From: Bugula neritina
Taxonomy: Eukaryota > Bryozoa > Gymnolaemata > Cheilostomatida > Bugulidae
Reading direction: 5' to 3'
Length of the DNA stretch: 64,000 nt
Assembly: GCA_964035545.1 (NCBI GenBank)
Contig: OZ037771.1
Span: 2,160,628 to 2,224,627, forward strand
Within the stretch, counting starts at the first letter, position 1, and every line of letters starts with the position of its first letter. The position numbers and the translations under genes were made by a program. Below the pieces are notes generated by a model. The model did not search any database. It was not told where the DNA came from and saw only the letters and a program-made list of their open reading frames with translations. Of the stretch, positions 34,001-45,958 are shown piece by piece.

Positions 34001-34032
34001 CCTTGGGAATTATCCTCTTCATGTTCAGCCAT
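31023..34032 (-). CDS. Unrecognised 272 aa protein, six exons
   Basis: Minus-strand exons 34032-33951, 33439-33250, 32845-32701, 31777-31718, 31455-31334 and 31242-31023 have GT-AG borders and compatible phases, giving 272 residues. The N-terminus is acidic (MAEHEEDNSQGECDDE). A central part (LTLPWWVTNAHLDNWDGG, IEIIVECLTD, DWFGDGCSPAMYY) looks like a globular alpha/beta domain. The C-terminal third is helical (LYNLYKQDKHKERL, NLLRKLFVCQEL). No signal peptide, TM segment or catalytic motif is visible, so it is likely cytosolic or nuclear. I do not recognise the family. The central block vaguely recalls the N-terminal part of kinetochore protein Zwilch, but length and C-terminus do not fit, so I do not assign it. 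Intron 3 contains the 14-bp minisatellite. Confidence 0.7.
31480..31705. repeat. AT-rich simple repeat (ATATAAATATA-type)
   Basis: Degenerate TATAATATA tracts in intron 4 of the minus-strand 272 aa gene, next to the 14-bp minisatellite. Confidence 0.7.
31827..32426. repeat. 14-bp minisatellite, about 40 units of AGGTAAGTATAYAG
   Basis: The + strand repeats AGGTAAGTATATAG / AGGTAAGTATACAG with minor variants (AAGTACACAG, GGTGGGTA). More than 30 GTAAGT cores are present. It lies in intron 3 (32700-31778) of the minus-strand 272 aa gene. Since 14 is not a multiple of 3, all minus frames read a 14-residue LYTYLYILTSVYLP-like cycle. These ORFs are by-products of the repeat. Confidence 0.95.
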
Positions 34033-34673
34033 TCAGAGTTCTAGTGATCTAAAAAATCTAAAAAATTATACAATATGCAATAAACTTCAGACTGCATTAT
34101 GGATAAGCATCTTTATTGTAATGTATTAAAATGTTTCTATTTTTCTTCAAGTCTTTCACCTTTAGAAAAAAGATGAAATTCTGTTGAGACTTCGCAAGAA
34201 CCAGTCTATCTGAAATTATGAAATAGATCTACAAAAATATCCACTGCTCTCGCTTTTGTTTACAGAGGTTGAGGTTTGTAATAAGAGCATACACCCACTA
34301 ATTAATTCCACAAATAGATCTTAATAAACTGCTAAAATCCAGTGAGTAGACTATCCACAGAAAGGTACTACAGCAAATTATGAGATTACTTCACATTACT
34401 AAAATTAGAGAACAAGAGAAACCTTGTTCTAGCCGCAACACTTTGCTGCAATTATATTATCCGGTTTTTGAAAGAAAAATCTTCAAGTTTATAACTTGTA
34501 TTTTTGTAACTTATTGCAAGGACATGTTGATAGTATTTTAGATTTCAATGATTCATACAGAGAACCACAAGGTATTATCTACTGAGTTTAAAAACTGAAG
34601 ATTTCCAAAGAAACAATGTTTATTGAGTACAAAACGACATGTTACAAAATAAACAATATAAAATTAAAAAGTA
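34033..34673. other. Spacer between two minus-strand genes with mTERF-like 3' UTR
   Basis: It holds the short 3' UTR of the upstream gene: a minus-strand AATAAA at 34624-34619 lies 50 bases after its stop. The remainder up to 34033 is the promoter side of the 272 aa gene; no core element is recognised. Confidence 0.6.
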
Positions 34674-36322
34674 TCACCACCGATACGGTGTTTTTTCATT
34701 GTCCATCAAAATGATTGGTTTAGAGAGATAATAGTTTGTTATTTTCCAATCTTGCATTTGATCTAATCTTTTAAAAATTAAGTTCAACTTTTCAACTTTG
34801 TCAGTAGTAGCATTGAACTGAGAATCAAATTGTTTTGGGGGTTTAGCTAATAGTCCTTTGATATTTTGTTTAGAAAAAGCAAGGACCAGTGGAGAGCTAG
34901 CAATATGTCTGCGCAGATAACCTTCACTTAGCAAATAGTCAAACGTCTGCTCAATAGCCTGATAACCTCGAGTTTGGAGCATATACATTATAGTGTACTT
35001 GTGGAGTTTGTTTTTAGCGGCATCGTCTTTTGACAGACCTAAAAGGTCCAGGACTTGTTTTGTAGACGCAGACTGAAAGCCACGTTTACTAGGGTGAAGG
35101 TATGACCCCGTGAGATAGTTTGATATAGTATTGGGAGAAGCAAGCCCTAACTCCTGAATCTCCTGTAGGTAGGTCAAAAACTCTGCAATGTTGATGCGCG
35201 ATAAACACGAGTACTCAGAGATAATAGTGTCAGGGTGAGAGTTGATATATCTCATAAGAAGTTGGCTTATCTCCACTGAATGAAGAAGCTGACGGATTCG
35301 AGCAAAATTTGAGATTTCATGTGAATTAAGTTTGTCAATAAGATCAGTGAGTGCCTTCTCGCAAACTCCTTTGGCCTCCAGTAGAGTTGCCAGTGCAGAT
35401 ATACATTCAGGTACAGTTGGAGTGCTGCTGATACCACAAAGGCCCTCTTCTGATACTTTCTTCATTAAATTTTCTACTGTATGCTAGAAAAAGTTGCACT
35501 TGAATTAGAAATTTGATGACATAACTGGTAATACTACACAAAAAGTAGTAAAACAAATCATACATAATTGTATATAACCTATATTTTAGTTTTGACTATG
35601 AGTACTTACAAATAAACACGAAATGCTAATGTAACGACTGATATACTTACACTAGTAGTGCAAACAGTCTTCATTTAAAGTTATTAAATCATATGAGAAT
35701 GATTACGAAATAATATGACAGATTTACCCGCTGACTTTCAGCAAGCAACGTTAAAGTTGTCCACCGTATTTGATATGGATTCGTAAAAGACAGGCTCGTC
35801 CAATGATTAGCCACATCCAGATATTGAAAACCGTGCGCCTCGAAACTGTTACAAAGTTGGTAGTTATCTCGAGCAACTTCTGTGCTCACCACAGTAGCAC
35901 GTGATACTTTAATTGGCTGTGAAACAAGGTGCAGTTTTTGTAGACTAGTCCACTTAGTGGGAAACCGAGAACTTATAAGCTTATCTAAGCCAGTCGTACC
36001 CATGTACCTAACAATGAGTACGCCAGGATTCCTACAAGAACAATATACTCCGTATCAAATACCATAATAAGTATTGTTAGCAATTAAATCAGCCAAGTTT
36101 ATTTTACAGCTAATAGAATATTGCTAAAACAATTTTTTTTAATTTCATCTTTCAGTTAGAGAATCTAAAATACCAGGTAGTTTAGGCTGTGTACAAAGAT
36201 TACAACATGCAAATCATATGCCAATGAAAAGTTAGGAAAAAATAAGTCATTTAAATTTACTATTATTTTTGCATAGCTCACCTGGGTTGAAGTAAAGCAG
36301 AGAATGTTGTTGATCTCATCAT
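34674..36322 (-). CDS. Probable mTERF-family mitochondrial protein
   Basis: Minus-strand exons 36322-36282, 36031-35728 and 35483-34674 give 384 residues in frame. The N-terminus (MMRSTTFSALLQPR) is basic and free of acidic residues, fitting a mitochondrial targeting peptide. The body is predicted helical, with Leu-rich repeats of about 30 residues such as EFLTYLQEIQELGLASPNTISNYL as a split segment, LDLLGLSKDDAAKNKL and FDYLLSEGYLRRHIASSPL. The pattern Leu-x-x-x-Gly-(Leu/Tyr) plus x-x-x-Ile plus Pro-x-Val-Leu resembles MTERF repeats, which bind mitochondrial DNA or rRNA and affect transcription or ribosome assembly. The assignment rests on pattern, not on an alignment. A poly(A) signal lies 50 bases after the stop. 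The upstream ATG at 36322 was chosen because the exon joins in frame and supplies the presequence. Confidence 0.55.
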
Positions 36323-38696
36323 GCTGTGAATATATTCATCTGTAGAGGTAATGATGTGAATGATAAATGTACAAATTGTAGAGTAATAGAGGATGGAGCG
36401 AGTTGTGAGATTGAAATGGTCATGATAAAAGGAAATAATAAATGCACACTTTGTGAATTTGCATATATATGTAAACTATAACAATTATTGCTGGGATGTA
36501 TCATTGTCAGCTGTGACCAAATATGACAAGCACTCTCACAAAGCAACTGGGTGGCGAAGTTAAAGAAGGACAATTATGAAAATATCTATTGTCAATATAA
36601 TTAGGGTCGTGAATAAAATTATAGTTGTGTAAATCTACAGTAATTATTATCAGAGGGTAGAATAAAAGCAAAATAAAATAGATTATTATCATAGTCATGA
36701 GTCACTATATGAGTCAGAATAAACACCTTTATATTTATGATAAGGATCATCATTATGATTATGATGAGCATAAGGATAATCAAAATTATTCTACTACAGT
36801 CAATATCTTTTGTACCTTATGAGTAACAGTCACAGCACCAACATAAATGTGATTTCTCATCGACATGAGCACTGAGACAAATAACACAAATGAGAATCCC
36901 TGGATCTTCTCCCAAAGTAAAAATACTAGTAGAAGTACTAGCAGTAGCAGTAGCTGTGAGAATCAGACTCGGAGTTAGACTCAGAGTCAGTGACTCTGAG
37001 GGTCAGACTGAAAGGTAGAGTGAGAGAAATTTTTTTTTAATCTTGCACTAAATCTAATTCTAAAAAGTAGATTTTCTAAAAGTAAAACTAAAAGTAAAAG
37101 TAACACTAACAGTCAAAAACTAAAAGAAAAATAACTTGCACAAAACTGAATATCACTAAAATATTTATCGTGGCATAGTACAAACTTGAAGGTATTGCTC
37201 TAAATTATTTTGCAAATAAAATGTCCTTTCACACGTGCCAGAGACCTTCGGGCAGTGATATAATTATAATATCAATATGATATCACTCTGAGAGTGAGCG
37301 CTGCTGGCTCAACACCATTGTAGGATTGCCAAGATTCCAAAAACAACTGTTGCGTACGTGCGGCTGAAATTTTAAGCACAGCCCTGTGCTTTTATTATTA
37401 TGATTAACATCTAGCTCAAGGTCATTTTTCTTGAACCCATTTACATTTATTTTAACTCTTTTTTATTTCATTTGCGTGAATCAGAGTGATGCACAATATG
37501 AATACGAATATAATTATATGTACATAATCATAATGATAATGTATGAGTTACAACCATTCGGCTCAAATGTCCTTATACTTATAGTTATTATTCATATTGT
37601 GAGTGAATTTACTATCACTTGCTGGCACCGTGGCTTCATTCGCTCTTTTCCCTTGTGTTACTGTTTTGGTTTAGGTAATTTTGTTGACCAGTGTGAGTGT
37701 GAGTCAGAGTGGTGCTAAAAGTAAATTTAAAACTGGTTCAAAATTAAACTAAAATATGTCATAAGGCTCATACTTATAGCCATACGCATAGGCATAGGCA
37801 CTGTAAAACTAAGAGTATCATACTTTCATAGTCAAAAAAATTGTTTTATCATTATGATTAAGTTTAACTCAACTTCAAGGGTTATGACTATCAGTATCAT
37901 TTAGGATTTTGCTTGTCATTATCATTATGGGAGTTTTTAATTTTATTATTTATAAAAGTAATTCACATTTAGATTGATTGTCAAGGTCTTTATTAAATAA
38001 TGATTGCTTTATTATTAACTTTATAACCATAATGATAATTATATTCAATTTTATGATTATCATAAGTCATAACAGTAACTGTTGATCATAACTGATAAGT
38101 TATCGCATGGACAATGAATGAATTATTGCTCTTGTGCTTTGAAGTGAATCAATCTGATTCTATTTATCTATCCACTCCAATCTGAGAGGGCCATTTTTAA
38201 ATTATTTTATTCGCCCTCGGCTCATGTTCTGCTTTTAGTTTTAATCTATATTATATTCATAATGATAATATTAATAATATTAAATTTAATAGTAATATTA
38301 TTATAATTTATCATTATGTTAGTATTACAAATACCAAAGCTTTATTTCATTTAATAGTAATTATTGTTACTTGTCCATTAGACTTAGTGGTAATATTACT
38401 AGTGCTGTCACTGATTTGCTGTTAATAGTTAGAGTGTTACTACTAGCAATGGCTGTATTGCAGGCTAAGCTGATACAAATACTATATATTTTATTGATCG
38501 AAGAATAAATCCCATCAATTGTAGCTATGGCTGCTCATAGTCACTAGTGATTTTATAATTTATAGAAAGAGTGTTATTTGAAGAAATGGCTCATGGCTAC
38601 TGTTGCAAGTGTAGATGACAACATCACTACAAGTTTAAGACTGGATCAGGTTTAATTTCAGTAGGAATCATCAAATCACTCTAGTTTCTTGAAGCT
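36323..38696. other. Divergent intergenic region upstream of GUF1
   Basis: About 2.4 kb between the mTERF-like gene (-) and GUF1 (+), so a divergent promoter region of two mitochondrial-protein genes. It holds short imperfect repeats of AGACTCAGAGTCAG (36965-37010) and TCATTATGATTA tracts, but no coding exon. Confidence 0.55.
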
Positions 38697-41600
38697 ATGA
38701 CTCTGTCTTCCAAGTCTAGAGCCTCACTTTTCCGCTATTATTCATCTTGTGGCTGCAATAACAAATATGCTTTTATAACATATACTCCGACTCTTATATT
38801 CAGTAGAACAAAAACATCAAACCTTGTTCATAAGGTAGGTTATGTTTTATACCTTGTTTTAATATCAAATGTATTTGTATAAATAAATAGATATAAATTA
38901 ATACATATACACGCACACAGCTCTTTGCAATATTCTTATAACTTATAGCGCAAGTTAGACTTAGCAGAATACAGCATTGATAAGATTAGGAACTTCAGTA
39001 TAATAGCTCACGTTGATCATGGCAAGAGTACTCTGGCTGACAGACTTCTGGAACTTACTGGTGGGTATTGAATTAACTCAGGTTTTCATAGGCAGCGTAA
39101 TGACAATATGTACTTGTTCATAAGGTATTGCACTTACGTTTACAAAACTCTATAATATGATTGATAGAAACTCAAGTTTTTGGTATTTGTTCATATCAAT
39201 CAAATCAATTGATTTTATAATAAATAAAAATGAAATAATTTCTTTATACAGCACATTTTTCTATTTTCCTTACTACCTTATATTTTAGTTAAATAATGAA
39301 ATGTAAATATCACATTTAATGGTTTTATTTCGTTTAAATTTTTATCTATTTTTCTCCTGTTTTTTTAGGAAAGCTGTTTTTATAATTGCAAAAAGTTGTT
39401 ATATTTCATTATCAGGGGTTGTAAAAGTTGACAAGGCAAATAAGCAGATTTTGGATAAGCTTCAAGTGGAGAAAGAAAGAGGAATCACAGTAAAGGTAGG
39501 AAATTAAAAAATTATTGTTAATAACAGCAGGCATTTGGTTTGCAGTCAACGGCAAACAGTTTGTATTTCAACATATAATGTTTTTTAAAGGTTTATCCTG
39601 AAAATCAGTAAAATATAAGCATCATTTTTTATATAAAAAGTACCTATTGCTTGGGTGTATTTTCTCGTACAAGATCACAATACTAATACAAATATATTCA
39701 CATATATAAATAAATACTTGCATTATATTTTAACTGAATACTGATTATATAATTTTATCTAATGTTTTGATTGTTTTTAATAAATATACACATTCAACAA
39801 ATTTATGGAATTTTATTTCCATTGTCACAAAAATTTTAGAAATGTTGAGTTTATACTTTTGTGTAAATTTGTTTCCACTCACAATAGAGTTTCCAATCAC
39901 TGTTGCTTGTGTCGTTTCAGGCACAGACTGCCAGTTTATTTTATGAATACAAGGGAAAGAAGCATTTACTCAATCTCATTGACACTCCTGGTCATGTAGA
40001 TTTTCATTACGAGGTTAAAAGGTCACTCGCTGCCTGTCAAGGAGCAATCTTATTGGTTGATGCTAATGAGGTGAGATCTTGTATTTTAGTTTGCAGATGA
40101 TTATAAATAATAGTTGTTTTAAGCTTTAAATTAATTTCAAAAAATAGAAAACGTAAAATATTAGTTTTATATGGTTTGGTTGCGCAAGATTTTGCGTTCT
40201 TTTAATATGACATTGTTTAAATTTTAATGTTTTATAGGCGAGTCTATTTCAGTCTGCTTCACCCTTGTAGACTTTTCAGCCTCTACTGATATAGAATATT
40301 TATATAGTATTATTCTACCTTTGTAGGGCGTACAGGCTCAGACATTGGCAAATTTCTATTTAGCCTTTGAGTTAGATTTACCCATAATTCCCGTCATTAA
40401 CAAGATAGATCTGAAGGTTGCCAAACCTGAAGTGGTGGTACAGCAGCTAAATACTCTGTTTGATATTACTCCAGATCAGATTATTAAGGTAACCTCAGCA
40501 TTTATTACATGTGAATAATTTAGAACTGATTTTCCCTACTGGAAAGTTGTAAATATTTGTGTATATCAATTTAAATGCAGAAAGGACTGTGTAAATAATT
40601 TATTAACACAGAATCGTGCGAGCTCATGATATGCCTACACACTGTCTGCATTAGTGTATTATAATTATTTATCTTGCATGTGGTTATTTAAATTGTATTG
40701 TTTCTGTTTTCTATTTAACATAAACTTTAATTTTATATGTTTTAAGCATCTAATTTTTAATATAAAGAACATTAAGTTGCTTATTTGCCCTCTAAGTATT
40801 TATTATTGACAAAATATTAATTGTGTTAAACTAATTATTTCTATTTCGTATAATTTTTTTTTTAATTTGCGAGTTTTATTCACAGATATCCGCTAAGCTA
40901 GGCACTGGCATTGACGAGGTGCTGAAGGCTATCGTGGAGAGGATACCTTGGTAAGTTGTGACTTTACCCACCATGAGTCACCCCAGGTGTGTTACTATTC
41001 CATATACTCTGTAGTTCCTAGGTCACCTCAGGTATGTTACAAGTCTATATACTCTGTAGTCCCCAGGTCACCTCAGGTTCAGATAAAGCCACACAGGTCC
41101 CCTTCAAAGGTTTGCTGTTTGACTCACATTACGACAGATTCAGAGGAGTTGTGGCTAGTGTTGCTGTTAAGGAAGGACAACTCTCTGCAGGTATTTGCTA
41201 ACAGAAGTGTTTTAGTCTGTTTCAGCTGGCATCATCTCTCGTTGTCATGGTAACAGAACCGCTTAATTTATTACAGAAGTTCCAACTTTAGTTTTAACTG
41301 TAAATTTTCTGTCAATTTGTTGCAATCAAGACATTTAAACCTGAATTAGCGGATAAATAGCAATAAATTGATTCAGCACCTAAGGCTATTGTTTGTGTTG
41401 AAGTGGGGCTTGCAATAGTGCCTTCATATATGAGGATTTTTATTGGAATCTAAGCTACCGTAACCAAGAGCACTGTAACTTCAACTAGTTTATCAGCGCA
41501 TTATTGCTCTGTGTCTCAAGTAACTACATTACGGTTGAAGGTGATAAAATACTATCCTTGCAAACTAAGAAGAAGTATGACGTGCAGGAAGTTGGAGTTA

Positions 41601-44600
41601 TGTCTCCTGATGGCGTACCTGTTTCAAGGCTGTATGAAGGTCAGGTTGGATATATCATTGCCAATATGAAGAAGGCTAAAGATGCACTGATTGGGGATAC
41701 GCTTTGCCTTGCGGAGCACCCGGTAGACCCCCTTCCTGGCTTCAAACCTGCTCAGGCTATGGTGAGATTTACGTACAGTAATCATGATGTTACGACTCTA
41801 TATGCTATATTAGCTTTTCTATATAGTTTGTTTATATCAGTTGCTGCTAATAATAATATAAAGTGTGTGTTCATTTCTGTAACATGTCTCCCAATATAGC
41901 TTGCTAAAGTCCTTTACTATGCATTTTTAATTTATGTGTGCCAATATTAAAAAAATGAATGGCAAAAATTAATTTCTTTTTCCATGTATTCATAAATTTC
42001 TATTTACTGGCATTTATTATAGCAAACTTACTGTAAGCTAGTATAATCATGATAGCTACTGTTATCTGTCCAGGTATTTGCTGGATTGTTCCCCGCTGAC
42101 CAATCAGAGTTCTCGTCTCTTCAGGACGCCATCACTAAATTGACTCTCAATGACTCTAGTGTTGAGGTAAACTCAGATCACAGTGCTGCTTTAGGGCAGG
42201 GTTTTAGGTTGGGTTTCCTGGGCCTCCTCCATATGGATGTGTTTGAACAGAGGCTAAGGCAAGAGTTTCACATCAACGCTATAGTGACGGCCCCCAATGT
42301 CCCATATAAAGGTAACACTACGTGGTAACGCCATTTAGAAGCCACTTTTACAAAGTCAACTTTGTTGTATACATCCTGCGCTTCAAGTGAATTGTATCAG
42401 AAAGCTCATCAGGAGGTTTAAACTTAGTCTTTTCTCCTGAGTAAACTCTTTATTGAAAATTGGTTTAATTCTTTTTAGTATGAATTCTCAAATTTAAGTT
42501 ATATTTTAATATATAGAGTTCTTTTAATGTATTTACAGAACTTGGTCTAGAAACTAGACTATGTTATATTGTATACATGTTATACTATACTAGTGATATA
42601 TTATATTGTATACATGTTATACTATACTAGTGATATATTATATTGTATAAAGCTATAGTTTTGTTGTTTTAGTGAAAGTTAAAGGTGCCAAGAATATAAA
42701 GTTGTATGGTGGAGAAGTAGTGACAGTGCTAAACCCATGTCATGTAAGTACAACATATTATGTGGTACAATAGGTTTACATCTTTCAATGTGATTTGATA
42801 AAATCTTTTATTAAACCATTGACTAGTTAAGTTTGTGGATATATGTGTTATTGTTTTTCTTGTAAATTGTGTAAATGAATGTTGAGAGAATTTCAAATAT
42901 ATTGAACAGAAAAAACGCTATAACTGACATTTTAAACTCATATTGGATCTAATACAATTGTTTTGTCATGTGCTTTGCTTGTGGTCTAATTTATTCTTAA
43001 ATTTTGTAGTTGCCCCCCTTGTCTATTATAGAAGAAATACAAGAGCCTTTAGTGCTGGGAACTATTATTGTTCCTGACTGCTATTTAGGGGACATGGTTT
43101 CCCTCTCTATGGTGAGTCATGGTAGCTCATATTAGGTCATCATGAGTCATATTAGATCATCATGAGTCATATTAGATCATGAGTCATCATCGACCATCAT
43201 GAGTAACTGGCAGCATATAGTAAATACTTCTATCTCATTGGACAAAGCCAGGAGCAGTTAGTAATAAGTGTTTGCTCGGCTGATCTGAAGAATACAGTAC
43301 AGGAAGTAACTCAAACCATCTTATGCGGACAGTTTTCTTTGTTCGTTCACTCTCTCAGTAACACTTCATAAGAACGTAGAGTATATCTCCACCAACACTC
43401 CGATACTGTAATGAAACGAGAGGTGCTCTAGTGGGAAAAACTTGTAAAAAAGCACCTCTATTTGATTCAGAACTTTTTTCTGAAAGAAACTTTGTTAATC
43501 TGCTGATTTATTGTATTTAAAAGGATTTTATTTCTTTACATTAAATAACTTAATGATAATTTCTTTAGAAATACAGAGGGGTGCAGGTAGAACAGTCGTA
43601 TATAGATGATACAAGAATTATGTTCAAAGTTGTCTTCCCTCTCAATGAAATAATCGTCACATTCTTTGATGAGCTCAAGTCAGTGACCTCAGGCTATGGC
43701 AGGTTTGTTTATAGTATGAATTTATAAACACATGTAGCTGTGTAGGTGATTCTGCACACAGATATACACATACCACCCTTCAATCTACCCACATCCTGCT
43801 GTACTCACTCTAATTATTGCAACTGATTTATAAAATCAATCTTTAAAGTTGCCTTCTTAATGCTAGAGACTAAGAGAAAAATTAAACTAAAATACAAATT
43901 TATACCACTTGAATTATCAGTAGCTAGCAGCAGCTGCCTGTCCGTCAGTTCAACAATCAATCATAGTGGTCGTTACATAATGTGCCGATCAGATCCATTG
44001 ACTCCTTGTGAATAACAATATTGTACTCGTAATTTATCTATTAATGTAAAATAGGCTAATATGAAGGTGTGCATTATTGAGAGTCGTTTATTCTATGTCT
44101 AAGTTTCTAACAATGCATTCCCTAAATTCTTGTGTACATAACTAATGATTGTTGTGTAGATTGTTTAGTATACGACTGTTATTCTTGCTGGTAATTGCTT
44201 TCGTGTCTTGCCTGCCATATGAAGAGCAGAGTATGTAAATTGTGATGGTATTACTATCAGTATGTAAAGTGTATAGTATAAAAGTAGTATTGCTATTTGT
44301 ATTGCTATTGTTTGCAGTTTTGATTACGAAGATTATGGGTACAAGAAAGGTAACTTGGTCAAGGTAAGTCACAACATTACGTAATCATATTTTTTTACAT
44401 TCTGCATATGAAATGTGTTCAGATACTCCTTCAGCTAAAATAAATTATATTCTTATTGTTTAGGGTTCAAATAATAACATAAATATGTCTTTATCATCAT
44501 ATCATTTTATCATGATATTGATAATAATAATCAATAATAGTAAATGTCAGTAGTTTATAGTGACAGGGGGCTTAAAACAAAGCAAGTCTTTTTTACCACC

Positions 44601-45958
44601 ATTGCTGTAGTTACATAGTTACATATCACATAGCAAATTATAACACACACACTCGCACAATCACACATACCACACACACATATCAGACACACACACAACA
44701 CACACTCTCTCACACTCACGCGCCACACACACGCACTCACACAACACACACCACATACACACACGCACACAGTCGCACACACACAAACACACAACACACT
44801 CTCTCAGACACACACTCACATGCACCACACACACACACAGCGCACACACTCACTCATACACCCACAGCGCACACTCACACACACACACACGCACCACACT
44901 CATGCACTCACTTACGTGCATCACACACACACTCGTGCACACACACTCACACGCACAAAAACACACCACACACACTCACACACCTATATATCGTGTCACC
45001 CTGCAGCTGGACATCTATGTACACAACGTCATCGTAGAAGAGCTGACCAGCCTGGTCCATGTCACTAAAGTTGAAGATCGAGGCCGGGAGTTGTGTTTGA
45101 AGTTGAAGGAGCATCTCTCCCGGCAGCAGTTTGAATACACCATTCGGGCAGCGATCAACCAGCGATTTATTGCTAAGGAAACTGTAAAGGCATACAGAAA
45201 GGATGTCACTGCTAGAGTGGTAGGGGAGACTACTCTCTTGATGTGTTCACTGCTAGAGTGGTAGGGGAGATTACTCTCTTGATGTGTTTATGTGGGAGAA
45301 GTAGATTTGTAATGCTTTTACATCTGCCTAGAATATGAACAAGTAATCACCAGTTTTCAGGTGTCTTGGTATTTTTTCTGAAAAGTTTGCTGAGTTTTGG
45401 TTAATTAATCCGAAAAGCACCTTCTTTTAACTTCTCCAAAAAATCAGTTGAAATCACTTTGCGTATAATCAGTATGATTGCTCCATTCTTAAGCTTGATT
45501 CAACTTCTTTTCAGTTTGTCATTTAATATAAAACGCAGGAGTTAAATATTTCTAGTCAATGGCATATATCATTCTCGTTAGTTCTGTACTAAAAAGACAC
45601 CAAAAAGTTATTAAAAAGCAGCATTTTTATATTTTATGATTTTGCTTTTATTGTACAAGAAAATCCATTGAAACTGTTTCTTTGGCCAGATTAATGTCTT
45701 GGCTGAAAATAGTGAAGCTATAAAATTTTTTCAGGCATTTTAGCTTTTCACGTTTTATATTAATTATTTCTAAACCTTGTAAATATGTTTGGTTTTGTAA
45801 ATAACTGGCATATTTTTGGTTTTGCTCAGAAATCAGGACATGACATGGCTCGTAAGAAACTGCTGCTGGACAGACAGAAGGAGGGGAAAGCCAGGTTGAA
45901 GTTAGCTGGCAAGGTGCCAGTGAAGAAAGATGTCCTGATGAAGGTGTTACGTAAATGA
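38697..45958 (+). CDS. GUF1: Translation factor GUF1, mitochondrial (EF4/LepA GTPase)
   Basis: Ribosome-associated GTPase of mitochondria, the EF4/LepA homologue that supports translation fidelity under stress. Exons: 38697-38834, 38949-39060, 39416-39495, 39921-40070, 40327-40488, 40886-40950, 41060-41190, 41541-41761, 42074-42311, 42673-42743, 43010-43111, 43569-43702, 44318-44363, 45007-45219 and 45830-45958. They give 663 residues, close to the usual size. Exon 1 is a basic presequence ([17 protein letters not shown]). GTPase motifs: AHVDHGKST (G1), GITVK (G2), DTPGH (G3), NKID (G4), SAKLG (G5). EF4 hallmarks: [33 protein letters not shown] and a basic C-terminal domain with KAYRKDV and RKKLL. 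The exon 7 acceptor (CTCTGTAG, 41059) was chosen because it alone restores the frame. That acceptor and the exon 14 donor both lie in tandem duplications. Confidence 0.94.
40976..41082 (+). repeat. 45-bp tandem duplication across the GUF1 exon 7 acceptor
   Basis: About 2.3 units (GTCACCTCAGG...ATATACTCTGTAGT...) with period 45. The acceptor sequence CTCTGTAG occurs at 41007-41014 and again at 41052-41059. The second is used in my model; the first would add an in-frame stop (TTCCTAG). Confidence 0.9.
42564..42650 (+). repeat. 37-bp tandem repeat in GUF1 intron 9
   Basis: TTATATTGTATACATG...TAGTGATATA is repeated 2.4 times with period 37, ending 22 bases before exon 10. Confidence 0.9.
43112..43205 (+). 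repeat. Degenerate CATCATGAGTCATATTAGAT repeat after GUF1 exon 11
   Basis: Four or five imperfect GAGTCAT...TTAGATCAT units start inside the exon 11 donor (GTGAGTCAT), so the repeat family seems to have grown from the donor sequence. Confidence 0.75.
44643..44992 (+). repeat. CA-rich microsatellite tract (about 350 bp) before GUF1 exon 14
   Basis: Interrupted (CA)n with CACACTC and CACACGC variants fills the end of intron 13 and stops 14 bases before the exon 14 acceptor (45006). The opposite strand is TG-rich and gives spurious Cys/Val ORFs. Confidence 0.95.
45206..45288 (+). repeat. 41-bp tandem duplication of the GUF1 exon 14 donor
   Basis: TCACTGCTAGAGTGGTAGGG...GATGTGTT occurs twice with period 41 and one mismatch. 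It duplicates the last 14 exon bases and the donor GTAGGG (45220 and 45261). Confidence 0.95.

Noticed and set aside
44555-45068. Cys/Val- and His/Thr-rich ORFs on both strands
   Set aside because: Shadows of the CA-rich tract in GUF1 intron 13.
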